From Micrococcales bacterium (GTDB taxonomy: Bacteria; Actinomycetota; Actinomycetes; Actinomycetales; Cellulomonadaceae), in the NCBI GenBank assembly GCA_009785115.1, contig WQWY01000005.1, positions 62,001 to 126,000 of the forward strand: 64,000 nt of DNA, given 5' to 3'. Each line of letters opens with the position of its first letter. Position 1 is the stretch's first letter. Shown here one piece after another: positions 6,439 to 15,523 of this stretch. The notes under the pieces were generated by a model. That model was not told where the DNA came from. It ran no database searches and saw only the letters and a list, made by a program, of their open reading frames with translations. The position numbers and the translations under genes were made by a program.

Positions 6439-7689
6439 TCAGAGCGTGCTCGTCTCGGAGACGACCAGCGCGATGTTGAGCGCCACGATCGCGACGATCA
6501 CGCCCCAGGCCATCACCCGGAGGCGCCTCGAAGCGACGTGGTCGCCCATGACGGACCGGTCGCTGTTGATGCGCACCAGCGGGATCAGGGCGAACGGGAT
6601 GCCGAGGCTGAGCAGCACCTGGCTGAGCACCAGCGCCCAGGTCGGGTCGACGTCGAGCCCGAGCAGCACCAGGGCCGGGGCGATGGTGACCGCGCGACGC
6701 ACGAGCAGCGGGACGCGTACCCGCAGCAGGCCGGCCATGATCGTCGCCCCGGCGTAGGCCCCGACCGACGTGGAGGCGAAGCCTGAGGCCAGCAGCCCGA
6801 TGCCGAAGGCGACGCCGATCGCCGGGCCCAGGGCGTGGGTGATCGCGGCGTGGGCGCCCTCGATGGTGTCGGTGCCGCTGACGCCGCTGAGCGCGGCCGC
6901 GGCCAGCACCAGCATCGCCAGGTTGACCGTGCCGGCCAGCCCGAGCGAGCTGATCACGTCCCACCTGGTGGCCCGCAGCAGCCGGGGCAGCGGCTCGCTC
7001 CGGTCGAGGAGACCCCCATGGCGGTCTCGGACCAGGGAGGAGTGCACGTAGATGGCGTGCGGCATGACGGTGGCACCGAGCATGCTCGCGGCGATCAGCA
7101 CCGTGTCTGGCCCTCCCAGGCGCGGCACCATGCCGCCGGCCACCGCACCCCAGCTGACCGGGGCCACGAACAGCCCTGCGAGGAACCCCACCGCGACCAC
7201 CACGAGCAGCGTGATCACGGCCGCCTCGAAACGGCGCTGACCCCCTCGGTCTTGCACCGAGAGCAGGGCGAGCGAGGCGACGCCGATGATGACGCCGCCG
7301 AGCACCAACGGCACCCCGAACAGCAGGTAGAGCGCCAGAGCCCCGCCGATCACCTCGGCGACGTCGGTGGCGGCGGCGACCAGCTCGGCCTGCGCCCAGT
7401 AGGCCAGGCGCGGCCCGCGCCGCAGGCGGTCTCTGAGGATCTCGGGCAACGAGCGCCCGGTGACCAGCCCGACCCTGGCTGACAGGTACTGCACGAGCAC
7501 CGCCATGGTGTTCGCGATGACCAGCACCCAGACCAGCATGTAGCCGTAGCGGGCGCCGGCGGTGACGTTCGCGGCGACGTTGCCGGGGTCGATGTAGGCC
7601 ACCGCCGCCACGAAGGCCGGGCCCAGCAGGGTCGGGAGCGGACGGCGCGGGTGCGACGCGCCGTCGCTGCGTCCGAGCTCTCCCACCAC
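6439..7689 (-). CDS. mntH: Nramp-family Mn2+ transporter MntH
   Basis: A proton-coupled divalent-metal importer of 416 residues and about 11 helices. Signature motifs are DPGN (YIDPGNVAANV) in helix 1 and MPHAIYVHS in helix 6. The GTG at 7689 is preferred to an upstream start at 7743 because the DtxR-type operator (7695-7713) would otherwise lie inside the coding region. With this start the operator covers the promoter. The next gene is mntR, giving a manganese-uptake unit with its own repressor. Confidence 0.93.
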   Translation of the reverse strand: MVGELGRSDGASHPRRPLPTLLGPAFVAAVAYIDPGNVAANVTAGARYGYMLVWVLVIANTMAVLVQYLSARVGLVTGRSLPEILRDRLRRGPRLAYWAQAELVAAATDVAEVIGGALALYLLFGVPLVLGGVIIGVASLALLSVQDRGGQRRFEAAVITLLVVVAVGFLAGLFVAPVSWGAVAGGMVPRLGGPDTVLIAASMLGATVMPHAIYVHSSLVRDRHGGLLDRSEPLPRLLRATRWDVISSLGLAGTVNLAMLVLAAAALSGVSGTDTIEGAHAAITHALGPAIGVAFGIGLLASGFASTSVGAYAGATIMAGLLRVRVPLLVRRAVTIAPALVLLGLDVDPTWALVLSQVLLSLGIPFALIPLVRINSDRSVMGDHVASRRLRVMAWGVIVAIVALNIALVVSETSTL

Positions 7690-7694
7690 CAAAG

Positions 7695-7713
7695 TTAAGT
7701 TAGCCGAACTTCC
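7695..7713 (-). promoter_or_regulatory. DtxR/MntR-type operator of mntH
   Basis: TTAAGTTAGCCGAACTTCC matches the classical 19-bp DtxR box TTAGGTTAGCCTAACCTAA at 14 positions, including the central GTTAGCC. It lies 5 bp upstream of the mntH start, so occupancy would block transcription. The cognate regulator is probably the adjacent MntR. Confidence 0.75.
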
Positions 7714-7763
7714 GTCGTCGCGCCTAACCCGGTCGGCGCTCACCTGCGCTGACGGCAGCTCCG

Positions 7764-7783
7764 CACGCCTCGCGCGAGGCGTG
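7764..7783 (-). terminator. Palindromic terminator of the lepB-rnhB operon
   Basis: A perfect 20-bp palindrome, CACGCCTCG/CGAGGCGTG with a CG centre, lies 117 bp beyond the DUF2469 stop. A second inverted repeat, GGTGCC...GGCACC, lies between them. It separates the operon from mntH. Confidence 0.45.
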
Positions 7784-7899
7784 GGACGCGCAGAGGTGCC
7801 GCCGAGGAGCCGGGCACCGCCTCAGGCTCGCGCGCGGGCCCCGTCGAGGAAGAGCCCGGCGAGGGTCGGGTCGACCACAACGACGGGCAAGACCCGTGG

Positions 7900-8214
7900 C
7901 TACGGTCGGACGTCGCGCAGGTCGAGCTCGGCCTTGGCCAGCTCTTCGACGTTGACGTCCTTGAACGTCACCACCCGCACCGAGCGCACGAAACGGGCCG
8001 AGCGGTACACGTCCCACACCCAGGCGTCGTTGAGGGTCAGCTCGAAGTAGACCTCGCCCGCCGCGGAACGGACCTGAAGGTCTACCTGGTTGGCCAGGTA
8101 GAAGCGGCGCTCGGTCTCCACGACGTAGCTGAACAGCCCCACGACGTCGCGGTACTCGCGATACAGGGCGAGCTCGGCGTCCGTCTCGTAGTTCTCCAGG
8201 TCCTCGGCGCTCAC
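7900..8214 (-). CDS. DUF2469 protein
   Basis: A small acidic actinobacterial protein of 104 residues and unknown function, with the family opening SAEDLENYETDAELALYREYRDVV and FSYVVETERRFYLAN. The GTG at 8214 matches the usual start. An in-frame ATG at 8232 overlaps the end of rnhB. It is the last gene of the lepB-rnhB operon. In many actinobacteria yraN, a ComM-like gene and dprA follow; here the next gene is mntH. Confidence 0.85.
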   Translation of the reverse strand: MSAEDLENYETDAELALYREYRDVVGLFSYVVETERRFYLANQVDLQVRSAAGEVYFELTLNDAWVWDVYRSARFVRSVRVVTFKDVNVEELAKAELDLRDVRP

Positions 8215-8221
8215 CGGCCCA

Positions 8222-8908
8222 TCATCCCCCATCCAGCAGCGGGGCGTCGGCGGCGCCTACCCCGGGCAGGCGCCACGAGCGGCGGTGCTCGGGGCTGGGG
8301 CCCAGCGCTCGCAGCCCCGCGAGGTGGACGGGCGAGGCGTACCCCTTGTTCCGCTCCCACCCGTACTGCGGACGAGCGCCCGCGAGCCGCACCATGAGGG
8401 CGTCCCTGGTGACCTTCGCGAGCACCGACGCCGCGGCGACGCTGGCGCACGCACGGTCCGCCTGGACCCGCAGGTGAACCCGCCGCACCGGGCTCTCGGC
8501 GGCGAGCAGGTCGGCCGGAGGGGTCAGCCAGTCGTGGGAACCGTCGAGCAGCACCGTGTCGACGCGGCCGACCGTCTGCTCCACCTCGGTCAGCGCACGG
8601 GTGGCGGCCAGGCTCAGCGCGCCGAGGATCCCTTCGGCGTCGATCTCCGCCGGGCTGGCGTGCCCGACGGCACGGGCACGGCCCCAGCACCGCAGAGCCG
8701 GTACCAGCGCCTCACGAGCCGCCGGGGTCAAGAGCTTGGAGTCGGCGACCCCTCTCGGTGCGGTGCGGGTCGTCAGGTCGACCACCACGACGCCGACGCT
8801 GACCGGCCCGGCCAGCGCTCCCCGGCCGACCTCGTCCACCCCCGCGACCAGCGCGGCCCCCCGTCGCAGGAGGTCGCGCTCGACACGCAGGTGCGGCGCC
8901 GGGCTCAC
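8222..8908 (-). CDS. rnhB: Ribonuclease HII
   Basis: Removes ribonucleotides and RNA primers from DNA hybrids. 228 residues. Catalytic motif [11 protein letters not shown] (residues 23-33) and later acidic residues in LLDGSHDW and [21 protein letters not shown]. The GTG start at 8908 overlaps the lepB stop by four bases (GTGA), so it is translationally coupled to lepB. Confidence 0.95.
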   Translation of the reverse strand: MSPAPHLRVERDLLRRGAALVAGVDEVGRGALAGPVSVGVVVVDLTTRTAPRGVADSKLLTPAAREALVPALRCWGRARAVGHASPAEIDAEGILGALSLAATRALTEVEQTVGRVDTVLLDGSHDWLTPPADLLAAESPVRRVHLRVQADRACASVAAASVLAKVTRDALMVRLAGARPQYGWERNKGYASPVHLAGLRALGPSPEHRRSWRLPGVGAADAPLLDGG

Positions 8909-9702
8909 GAAGGCCGCGGCACGTCGGCGAACACCGACCCGGGGTTGCGGTGGGTGCTGATCCGGTCCAGAGGCCACACGGTGACGAACACCACCCCGAC
9001 CACGTCAGAGATCGGGACCGCACCACCGCCCGGCTTGCTCTGGTTGTAGCGCGAGTCCGAGGAGTGCTGGCGGTTGTCGCCCATCACCCAGAGGTGACCG
9101 GCCGGGACCACCACGTCGAACGCCATCTCGGACGGCGACGATCCTGGCTTGAGGTATCTCGACTCGTCGATCGCCACCCCGTTCACCGTGACCGGCTCGC
9201 CGGGCCCGGCGCAGGCCACATGGTCTCCAGGCATCCCGATGATCCGTTTCACCAGGTGGTCGGAGTCGGCCGGCATCAGACCGACCGTCTGCAGCACCGT
9301 GCCGACAGGCCCAGGTCTGGGCTGCTCGGCACCCACCAGCCACCCGCCGGGGTCGGAGAACACGACGATGTCGCCGCGCGACAGGTCGAGCACCCGGGGG
9401 GTCAGCTTGGAGACGAGGATCCTGTCGTCGAGGATCAACGTGTCGGCCATCGACTCTGACGGGATGAAGAAGGCCTGGATCAGGAGGGTCTTGACCACCC
9501 ACGAGAGCACGAGCGCGCTGACCAGGATGATCGCGATCTCGCGCAACCATGCCAGCGGACCCGAGGCCTGACGTTTCTGCTGTCTGCGCCGAGACTGCCC
9601 GCGCGAGGGTGCGGGCACGGCGTCTTCAGGCAGACCCACGGCCTCGGCGAACGACTCGGACTTTCCCGGCTCGGGCGTCGGTTCGGGCGCGGGTGTCGTC
9701 AC
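8905..9702 (-). CDS. lepB: Signal peptidase I
   Basis: Cleaves signal peptides outside the membrane. 265 residues: a cytosolic, charged N-terminus (1-48), one membrane helix (about 52-78), then the catalytic domain. The Ser-Lys dyad is S84 ([10 protein letters not shown]) and K152 ([11 protein letters not shown]), and the family box [12 protein letters not shown] is present. It starts with GTG at 9702, 39 bases after rplS, the usual actinobacterial order. Confidence 0.96.
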   Translation of the reverse strand: MTTPAPEPTPEPGKSESFAEAVGLPEDAVPAPSRGQSRRRQQKRQASGPLAWLREIAIILVSALVLSWVVKTLLIQAFFIPSESMADTLILDDRILVSKLTPRVLDLSRGDIVVFSDPGGWLVGAEQPRPGPVGTVLQTVGLMPADSDHLVKRIIGMPGDHVACAGPGEPVTVNGVAIDESRYLKPGSSPSEMAFDVVVPAGHLWVMGDNRQHSSDSRYNQSKPGGGAVPISDVVGVVFVTVWPLDRISTHRNPGSVFADVPRPS

Positions 9703-9741
9703 AGAGTCATTCTCCCACGTCGCGAACGGTGAAGATCAGGC

Positions 9742-10104
9742 TCAGCCTCGAGGGGCGGGGGTCTCCCGCTTCTCCTTGATCTTGGCCTTCTTGCCGCGCA
9801 GGCTGCGCAAGTAGTACAGCTTGGCACGGCGGACGTCACCACGGGTGACGATCTCGACGGAGTCGATCGTCGGGGCGTGCACCGGGAAGGTGCGCTCGAC
9901 ACCGACGCCAAAGCTGATCTTGCGGACGGTGAAGGTCTCGCGCACCCCGTCGCCGTGGCGACGGATGACCACGCCCTGGAAGGCCTGGATGCGGGAGCGG
10001 GTGCCCTCGACGACCTTGACGTTCACCTTGATGGTGTCGCCCGGTCGGAAGGCGGGGATGTCGTCGCGCAGAGACGGGGCGTCGATCGGGTCCAGGATGT
10101 GCAT
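9742..10104 (-). CDS. rplS: 50S ribosomal protein L19
   Basis: 120 residues, full length. Contains the L19 signature [31 protein letters not shown] and the basic C-terminal [25 protein letters not shown]. The ATG at 10104 gives the standard length. A GAGGA lies about 12 bases upstream. A 222-base gap with a strong hairpin separates it from trmD, so it may have its own control. Confidence 0.97.
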   Translation of the reverse strand: MHILDPIDAPSLRDDIPAFRPGDTIKVNVKVVEGTRSRIQAFQGVVIRRHGDGVRETFTVRKISFGVGVERTFPVHAPTIDSVEIVTRGDVRRAKLYYLRSLRGKKAKIKEKRETPAPRG

Positions 10105-10148
10105 GGTGCTGTCGCTTCCTCGCCCTGCCGCCGGTCGGAGCGATTCGG

Positions 10149-10175
10149 GCAGACGCGCACCGGTGTGGCGTCTGC
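10149..10175 (-). promoter_or_regulatory. Hairpin in the rplS leader
   Basis: A perfect 8-bp stem (GCAGACGC/GCGTCTGC) encloses an 11-base loop that itself contains the palindrome ACCGGT. It lies 45 bases before rplS and 150 bases after trmD. It could be a trmD terminator or part of an L19 autoregulatory leader; the sequence alone does not decide. Nothing else is evident in 10176-10326. Confidence 0.35.
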
Positions 10176-10326
10176 TGGTTGTCGTTTCGTCGTGCTCGAC
10201 GCCGAGCCGCACCCTGTCGGGCAGCGGCCTCGCCGGTCAGCGGTCTCCCCGGGGGCAGAGACGAACCAGACAGCGCCAGCGGCCCAGTGTGCCACACGCG
10301 GGTCACGGCTCCCAATCGTGGCGCCG

Positions 10327-11142
10327 CTACCCTGCCGTCGGCGGTGCGGCGGCCAGCCTGCCGTCGTGGACCTGCCAACCGAGGTCTGCCAGCACCCGCA
10401 GGTCGGCGGCGTCCAGCACGGCGGGGTCGAGGCAGCGCAGCAGGTCGGGACGGCGCAGTGCCGTGCGCCGCAGCGCCTCGTCGCGTCGCCACCGGTCGAC
10501 CTGGCCGTGGTGGCCAGACGTCAGCACCTCGGGGACGGTCAGGCCTCGCCAGGTGGGCGGCCTGGTGTAGACGGGGTACTCCAGCAGGCCGTCGCCCGCG
10601 TGAGACTCCTCGACCAGGGACTCCGGGTTGCCGACGACGCCGGGCAGCAGACGACCGACCGCCTCGACCACGGCCAGGGCGGCCACCTCGCCACCGTTGA
10701 GGACATAGTCGCCCAGGGACACCTCGGTGAGCCGCCCGGTGCCGGCTCCGTCAGAGCCGGACACGTCGGGATCGGAATAGTGCTCGGCGACCCGCGCGTC
10801 GATCCCCTCGTACCGCCCGCAGGCGATCAGCAGGTGTTGCTCGGCGGCCAGCTCGGTGACCATCCGCTGGTCGAGCACCCGGCCCGCCGGGGAGGGGACC
10901 AGCACGTGGGTGTCAGCAGTCACCAGGTCGTCCAGCGCGCGGCCCCACACGTCGGGACGCATGACCATGCCCGCACCGCCGCCGAACGGGGTGTCGTCCA
11001 CCGTGCGGTGCCGGTCGTCGGTCCAGTCGCGAAGGTCGTGCACCCGCAGGTCGAGCCGGCCGTCGCGGACGGCCTTGCCGACCAGCGACAGGCTCAGCGG
11101 CTCCAGGTAGGCCGGGAAGATCGAGACCACGTCGATGCGCAT
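10327..11142 (-). CDS. trmD: tRNA (guanine-37-N1)-methyltransferase TrmD
   Basis: Methylates G37 of tRNAs, preventing frameshifts. 271 residues with the SPOUT-fold motifs [12 protein letters not shown], the substrate-binding [15 protein letters not shown], and the knot region [27 protein letters not shown]. The ATG 11142 overlaps the rimM stop (TGATG). Confidence 0.96.
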   Translation of the reverse strand: MRIDVVSIFPAYLEPLSLSLVGKAVRDGRLDLRVHDLRDWTDDRHRTVDDTPFGGGAGMVMRPDVWGRALDDLVTADTHVLVPSPAGRVLDQRMVTELAAEQHLLIACGRYEGIDARVAEHYSDPDVSGSDGAGTGRLTEVSLGDYVLNGGEVAALAVVEAVGRLLPGVVGNPESLVEESHAGDGLLEYPVYTRPPTWRGLTVPEVLTSGHHGQVDRWRRDEALRRTALRRPDLLRCLDPAVLDAADLRVLADLGWQVHDGRLAAAPPTAG

Positions 11143-11726
11143 CACGACGTTCCGCGCTCGTCTGCTCGGCCGGGCTCGTCGACCTGGTCGGCTTCGTCGG
11201 CCTGGTCAGGTTCGTCCCCGTCGACCTCGACGAGCAGCCCGCCCGGCGGGTCGAGCAGCACCCGGCCGCCAGCGACGTCCACGAGGGGCACGATCGCCCG
11301 TACGAACGGGACGCGGCTGACCGTCCCGCCGGGCTCACGGAGCACCAGCAGGTCGTGGGCAGGCGGGTGCTCCAGGCCGATCACGGTGCCGAGCGGTGCG
11401 TGGTCGCCCACCCGTTCGGCACGCAGGCCGACGAGCTCGTGGCGGTACCACGCGTCACCGGCCTCGTCCGGCTCTGGCTCGGCGAGCAGGAGCACGCCAC
11501 GCAGCCCCTCGACGGCAGTACGGTCGGCCGCCTGATCGAACGTGACGTACCAGCGCCCTTGACGCAGCGCAGAGCTGGCCACGGTGAGAGGCCCGGCCGA
11601 CTCCGGGTCGGTGTCCAGCACCGTGCCAGGAGCCAGCCGGTTCTCAGGGTCGTCGGTACGCAGGTCGAGGGCAACCTCGCCCTTCAGGCCGTGCGCGCGT
11701 CCGACGCGCGCGACGACGAGCCGCAC
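11142..11726 (-). CDS. rimM: 16S rRNA processing protein RimM
   Basis: A 30S maturation factor that works with S19 and 16S rRNA. 194 residues with an N-terminal RimM domain ([19 protein letters not shown]) and a C-terminal PRC-barrel-like part ([23 protein letters not shown]). An acidic tail of about 25 residues ([16 protein letters not shown]) follows, common in actinobacterial versions. The GTG start lies 3 bases after the khpA stop. Confidence 0.94.
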   Translation of the reverse strand: MRLVVARVGRAHGLKGEVALDLRTDDPENRLAPGTVLDTDPESAGPLTVASSALRQGRWYVTFDQAADRTAVEGLRGVLLLAEPEPDEAGDAWYRHELVGLRAERVGDHAPLGTVIGLEHPPAHDLLVLREPGGTVSRVPFVRAIVPLVDVAGGRVLLDPPGGLLVEVDGDEPDQADEADQVDEPGRADERGTS

Positions 11727-11729
11727 GTC

Positions 11730-11972
11730 TCAGCGCTCGTCGACGTCCACGACGTCGACCCGCACCGAACCGTCGGTCGACAACGCGTTCACGACCTTGC
11801 GCAGCGCCCGCGCGGTGCGCCCGCCCCGGCCGATGACGCGGCCGAGGTCGTCAGGGTGCACCAAGACCTCGAGCAGCTCGCCACGGCGCAGGGCCGAGCG
11901 ACGCACGTGCACGTCGTCCGGGTTGTCGACGATCCCCCGGACCAGGTGCTCCAGCGCCTCGGTGAGCATCAT
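11730..11972 (-). CDS. khpA: KH-domain RNA-binding protein KhpA
   Basis: 80 residues consisting of one KH domain with the GxxG loop GRGG (VIGRGGRTARALRKVV). KhpA proteins bind RNA, usually with KhpB. The ATG at 11972 overlaps the rpsP stop (TGATG); a second ATG follows at once. The order rpsP-khpA-rimM-trmD is conserved across Gram-positive bacteria. Confidence 0.93.
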   Translation of the reverse strand: MMLTEALEHLVRGIVDNPDDVHVRRSALRRGELLEVLVHPDDLGRVIGRGGRTARALRKVVNALSTDGSVRVDVVDVDER

Positions 11973-12403
11973 CAGGCCTGCTCGGCCTCGGCCGGCTCGT
12001 CAGAGGCGGCCTCGGGCTCGGCCTTCGTGGCCTTCGCCTCCGACGCCTTCGCCTTGACCTTCTCGGCGTCGGCGGTGACCTTCTCGACGGCGGCCTTCGT
12101 GTCGGCCTTGCCGGCCTTGGTCCTCAGCGTGCCCTCGGCCCCGGGCAGGCCCTTGAACTTCTGCCAGTCTCCGGTGATCTTGAGGATGTTCAGCACCTGG
12201 TCGGTCGGCTGCGCGCCGACGGACAGCCAGTACTGCGCCCGCTCGGACTTGACCTCGATGTACGAGGGCTCCTCGGTCGGGTGGTACTTGCCGATCTCCT
12301 CGATCACGCGACCGTCGCGCTTGGTGCGCGAGTCGGCGACGACGATGCGGTAGTACGGTGCGCGGATCTTGCCCAGGCGCTTCAGACGGATCTTGGTGGC
12401 CAC
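11972..12403 (-). CDS. rpsP: 30S ribosomal protein S16
   Basis: 143 residues. The first 85 are a complete S16 ([21 protein letters not shown]...). The other 55 are a Lys/Ala/Glu-rich tail ([20 protein letters not shown]...), a common extension in actinobacteria but absent from E. coli S16. The GTG at 12403 places ATK at the family start; an ATG six codons upstream (12421) is also possible. Confidence 0.95.
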   Translation of the reverse strand: MATKIRLKRLGKIRAPYYRIVVADSRTKRDGRVIEEIGKYHPTEEPSYIEVKSERAQYWLSVGAQPTDQVLNILKITGDWQKFKGLPGAEGTLRTKAGKADTKAAVEKVTADAEKVKAKASEAKATKAEPEAASDEPAEAEQA

Positions 12404-12605
12404 GTGTGTGGATGCTCCCATGTGCAACGTTCGGGTGGCTCTCCGCGCTCCCGTGGGGGCAGGCGCTGCGTCGAACCGATGGCGCGACACCAGACAGGTA
12501 GAGGGGCTGTCAGGCGCGCAGACAACGGGCATCATGCCAGATGCCCACCCGAGCCCGCCAGCTGCCGACACCCACGGCCAGCGCTCTGGTCGGTGCTCGG
12601 CGTGG

Positions 12606-13694
12606 TCAGCGCACCCGCACCCCGCGCAGGAGCACGGCGGCGGGGGCGGCCAAGGCTCGGATGTCGGTGCGAGGGTCGGCGTCGTAGACGACGAGGTCCG
12701 CCGGAGAGCCTTCGGTGAGGCCAGGCACTCCCAGCCACTCGCGGCCTCGCCAGGACGCGGCGGCGACGACGTAGGGCGCGGGGAGCCCGGCGGCGACCAT
12801 CTGGGCGGCCTCGTCGGCGATCCGGCCGTGGGCGATGGTGCCGCCTGCGTCGGTGCCGACCAGGATCGGGATGCCCGCGTCGTACAGGTCGCGCACCTGG
12901 TCGTGGCGGCGGGCGTGCATGGTCCGCATCCGTGCCGCATAGATCGGGAAGCGGTGCGCGGCGTCAGCGATCTGGTCGAACTGGGCGATCTGCAGCAAGG
13001 TGGCCGTGACGGGGACCCCGGCGGCGGCGATCCGCGCGATCTGGTCGGCATCGGCGCCGGTGGCGTGCTCGAGGCAGTCGACGCCAGCGTCGAGGAGGTC
13101 GTCCAGCGTCTCGGTCGCGAACGTGTGCGCGGTGACCCTGGCCCCGGCCGCGTGGGCCGCCGCCACCGCCTCGCCCAGCTGGTCGGCCGACCACAACGGG
13201 CGCAGGTCTCCCCCGCCCGCGAAGTCGCGGTCGATCCAGTCGGCGACCACCTTGACCCAGCCGTCGCCGCGCGCGGCCTCCTCGGCGACGGCCACCGGCA
13301 GCTGGGCCGGGTCGTCCAGCTCGCGGGCGTAGTGGCGCAGGTAACGCTTGGGGCGGGCGAGGTGGTGCCCGGCACGCACCAGCACCGGCAGGTCTGGCTC
13401 GTCGGCCACCCACGAGGTGTCGAGCGGCGACCCGGCGTCCCGGATGGCCAGCACCCCGGAGTCCCGGTCGGCCAGGGCCTGGCGTCGGGCCGTCGCCCGG
13501 TCGGTCGCGCCGTTCACGTCCAGGCCCACGTGACAGTGCACGTCGACCAGGCCCGGCAGCACGACGCCGGTCAGTGTCTGATCGGGCAGGGCGGCCGGCC
13601 GCTGGAAGGTCAGCCGGCCGTCGACGGCCCATGCCTCGCCGACCTCGGTCTCGTCGTCGACGACGACCGTGCCGGTCAGGTGGATGATGCTCAC
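12606..13694 (-). CDS. Metal-dependent amidohydrolase
   Basis: 362 residues of the amidohydrolase superfamily (imidazolonepropionase/dipeptidase-like branch). Metal ligands are visible: H53-x-H55 (VDVHCHVG), K148 (GWVKVVADW, a possible bridging lysine), H190 (VTAHTFA), H210 (CLEHATG) and D282 (VGTDAGG). The substrate is unknown. The GTG start at 13694 has AAGGAG seven bases upstream. It interrupts the ffh-rpsP block and has a possible own -10 (TAAGGT, 13788-13783), so it may be a separate unit. The gap to ffh carries the 13-base direct repeat CTGGTGCCCGAGG. Confidence 0.85.
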   Translation of the reverse strand: MSIIHLTGTVVVDDETEVGEAWAVDGRLTFQRPAALPDQTLTGVVLPGLVDVHCHVGLDVNGATDRATARRQALADRDSGVLAIRDAGSPLDTSWVADEPDLPVLVRAGHHLARPKRYLRHYARELDDPAQLPVAVAEEAARGDGWVKVVADWIDRDFAGGGDLRPLWSADQLGEAVAAAHAAGARVTAHTFATETLDDLLDAGVDCLEHATGADADQIARIAAAGVPVTATLLQIAQFDQIADAAHRFPIYAARMRTMHARRHDQVRDLYDAGIPILVGTDAGGTIAHGRIADEAAQMVAAGLPAPYVVAAASWRGREWLGVPGLTEGSPADLVVYDADPRTDIRALAAPAAVLLRGVRVR

Positions 13695-13848
13695 CGCAGA
13701 CTCCTTCGTCGTGCTGGCGCTGGTGCCCGAGGGCGAGCTGGTGCCCGAGGACGAGAGGCCAGCACGCCGTTCGCGTCCGGCCACCTTAAGCGAGGGTGCC
13801 CCGGTGGGGAAGAAGCGGGAAGGCGGCTCGGAGGAGCGGCCGGGAAGA

Positions 13849-15453
13849 TCAACGACCTTGGAAGAGCTGGTCGAAGCCCTCCGGCAGCTGCATCGGCTTC
13901 TCCTGGTCGCTCGCAGCGCCCAGCCCGAACGCCGATCCGGGAGCACCAGCAGCAGCGGTACCGCCGCCCTGGGCGCGGGCCTGGGCCTGACGCTCCTGCT
14001 CGGCACGCTTGGCGGGGTTGCCAGACTTGCCCTTGGCCTTCTTCGGCGGCGGTGCGGTGCGGCCCTTGGCCTTCTTGCCCGAGCCCGGCATGCGGCCCAT
14101 GCCTGGCAGGGCCGGCATCCCGCCGCCCCGGGCCATCTGGCGCATCATGGTCTGGGCGGCGTCGAACCTGGTCATCAGGTCGTTGATGTCGGCCACGCGG
14201 GTGCCAGAACCTGACGCGATGCGGGCGCGGCGCGACCCGTTGAGGATCTTCGGGTTGGCGCGCTCGGCGGGCGTCATCGAGCGGATGATCGCCTCGACCC
14301 TGTCCACCTCGCGCTCGTCGAAGCTGTCCAGGGCGTCGCGCATCTGCCCCATGCCGGGCAGCATGCCGAGCATCTTCTTCAGCGGCCCGGCGCTGCGCAC
14401 CTGCTGCAGCTGCACCAGGAAGTCAGCGAGCGTGAAGTCCTCGCCCTTGGCCAGCTTGTCGGCGAACGCCTCGGCCTGCTCGGCGTCGAAGGTCTTCTCG
14501 GCCTGCTCGATGAGGGTGAGCACGTCACCCATGTCGAGGATCCGCGAGGCCATCCGGTCGGGGTGGAAGACCTCCAGGTCGGTGAGCTTCTCACCGACCG
14601 AGGCGAACATCACGGGCGCCCCGGTGACCTGGGTGACCGACAACGCCGCACCACCGCGCGCGTCGCCGTCCAGCTTCGACAGCACGACGCCGGTGAAGCC
14701 CACACCGTCGGCAAAGGCCCTGGCGGTGGTCACCGCGTCCTGGCCGATCATCGCGTCGACCACGAACAGGATCTCGTCCGGGTCGGTCGCGTCCCTGATC
14801 GCCCCCGCCTGGGCCATGAGCTCGGCGTCCACACCCAGACGCCCGGCGGTGTCCACGAGCACCACGTCGTACAGCTTCGCGCGGGCGTGCTCCACACCAG
14901 CCCGCGCCACCGCCACGGGGTCGGCACCGGCCGGCAGCGCGTCGTCGTGGGTGTTCTGGTTGCCCGGGTGCGGGGCGAACACGGGGACTCCGGCTTGGGT
15001 CCCCACCACCTGGAGCTGGGTGACGGCGTTGGGCCGCTGGAGGTCGGCGGCGACCAGCACCGGGGTGTGGCCCTGCTCGCGCAGCCACAGCGCGAGCTTG
15101 CCGGCCAGGGTCGTCTTGCCCGCACCCTGAAGACCGGCCAGCAGGATCACGGTCGGCGGGTTCTTCGCGAAGCGCAGCTCACGGGTGGAGCCGCCGAGCA
15201 CCGAGACGAGCTCGTCGTGGACGATCTTGACGACCTGCTGGGCAGGGTTCAGCGCACCGGACACCTCGGCGGAGAGCGCACGTTCACGCACCGCACCGGT
15301 GAACGCCCGGACCACGGGCACGGCGACGTCGGCGTCCAGCAGCGCACGGCGGATCTCGCGCACGGTGGCGTCGACGTCGGCCTCCGACAGCCTGCCCTTG
15401 GAGCGCAGGTTGCGGAACGTGGCGGTCAGCCGGTCGGACAGCGTGGCGAACAC
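13849..15453 (-). CDS. ffh: Signal recognition particle protein Ffh
   Basis: The SRP GTPase that delivers nascent membrane proteins to FtsY. 534 residues: N domain (1-95), G domain with GLQGAGKTT (P-loop near 108), DTAGR and TKLD-type SKLDGDARGG motifs, and a Met-rich M domain (GMLPGMGQM, MMRQMARGGGMP). The C-terminus has an extra Lys/Pro and Gly/Ala-rich tail of about 70 residues. The GTG at 15453 has AGGAGG eight bases upstream. It follows ftsY, as in many actinobacteria. Confidence 0.97.
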   Translation of the reverse strand: MFATLSDRLTATFRNLRSKGRLSEADVDATVREIRRALLDADVAVPVVRAFTGAVRERALSAEVSGALNPAQQVVKIVHDELVSVLGGSTRELRFAKNPPTVILLAGLQGAGKTTLAGKLALWLREQGHTPVLVAADLQRPNAVTQLQVVGTQAGVPVFAPHPGNQNTHDDALPAGADPVAVARAGVEHARAKLYDVVLVDTAGRLGVDAELMAQAGAIRDATDPDEILFVVDAMIGQDAVTTARAFADGVGFTGVVLSKLDGDARGGAALSVTQVTGAPVMFASVGEKLTDLEVFHPDRMASRILDMGDVLTLIEQAEKTFDAEQAEAFADKLAKGEDFTLADFLVQLQQVRSAGPLKKMLGMLPGMGQMRDALDSFDEREVDRVEAIIRSMTPAERANPKILNGSRRARIASGSGTRVADINDLMTRFDAAQTMMRQMARGGGMPALPGMGRMPGSGKKAKGRTAPPPKKAKGKSGNPAKRAEQERQAQARAQGGGTAAAGAPGSAFGLGAASDQEKPMQLPEGFDQLFQGR

Positions 15454-15523
15454 CGCGCGGACCTCCTAGGTGCGGGAAACAGACGCCCCACAGTATCGGG
15501 CCGTCAGCGCCAGACGGCGCGGG

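Noticed and set aside
9877-11535. A 552-codon plus-strand open frame over rplS, trmD and rimM
   Set aside because: The minus strand carries three clear genes with overlapping starts; the plus frame shows no fold or start signal.
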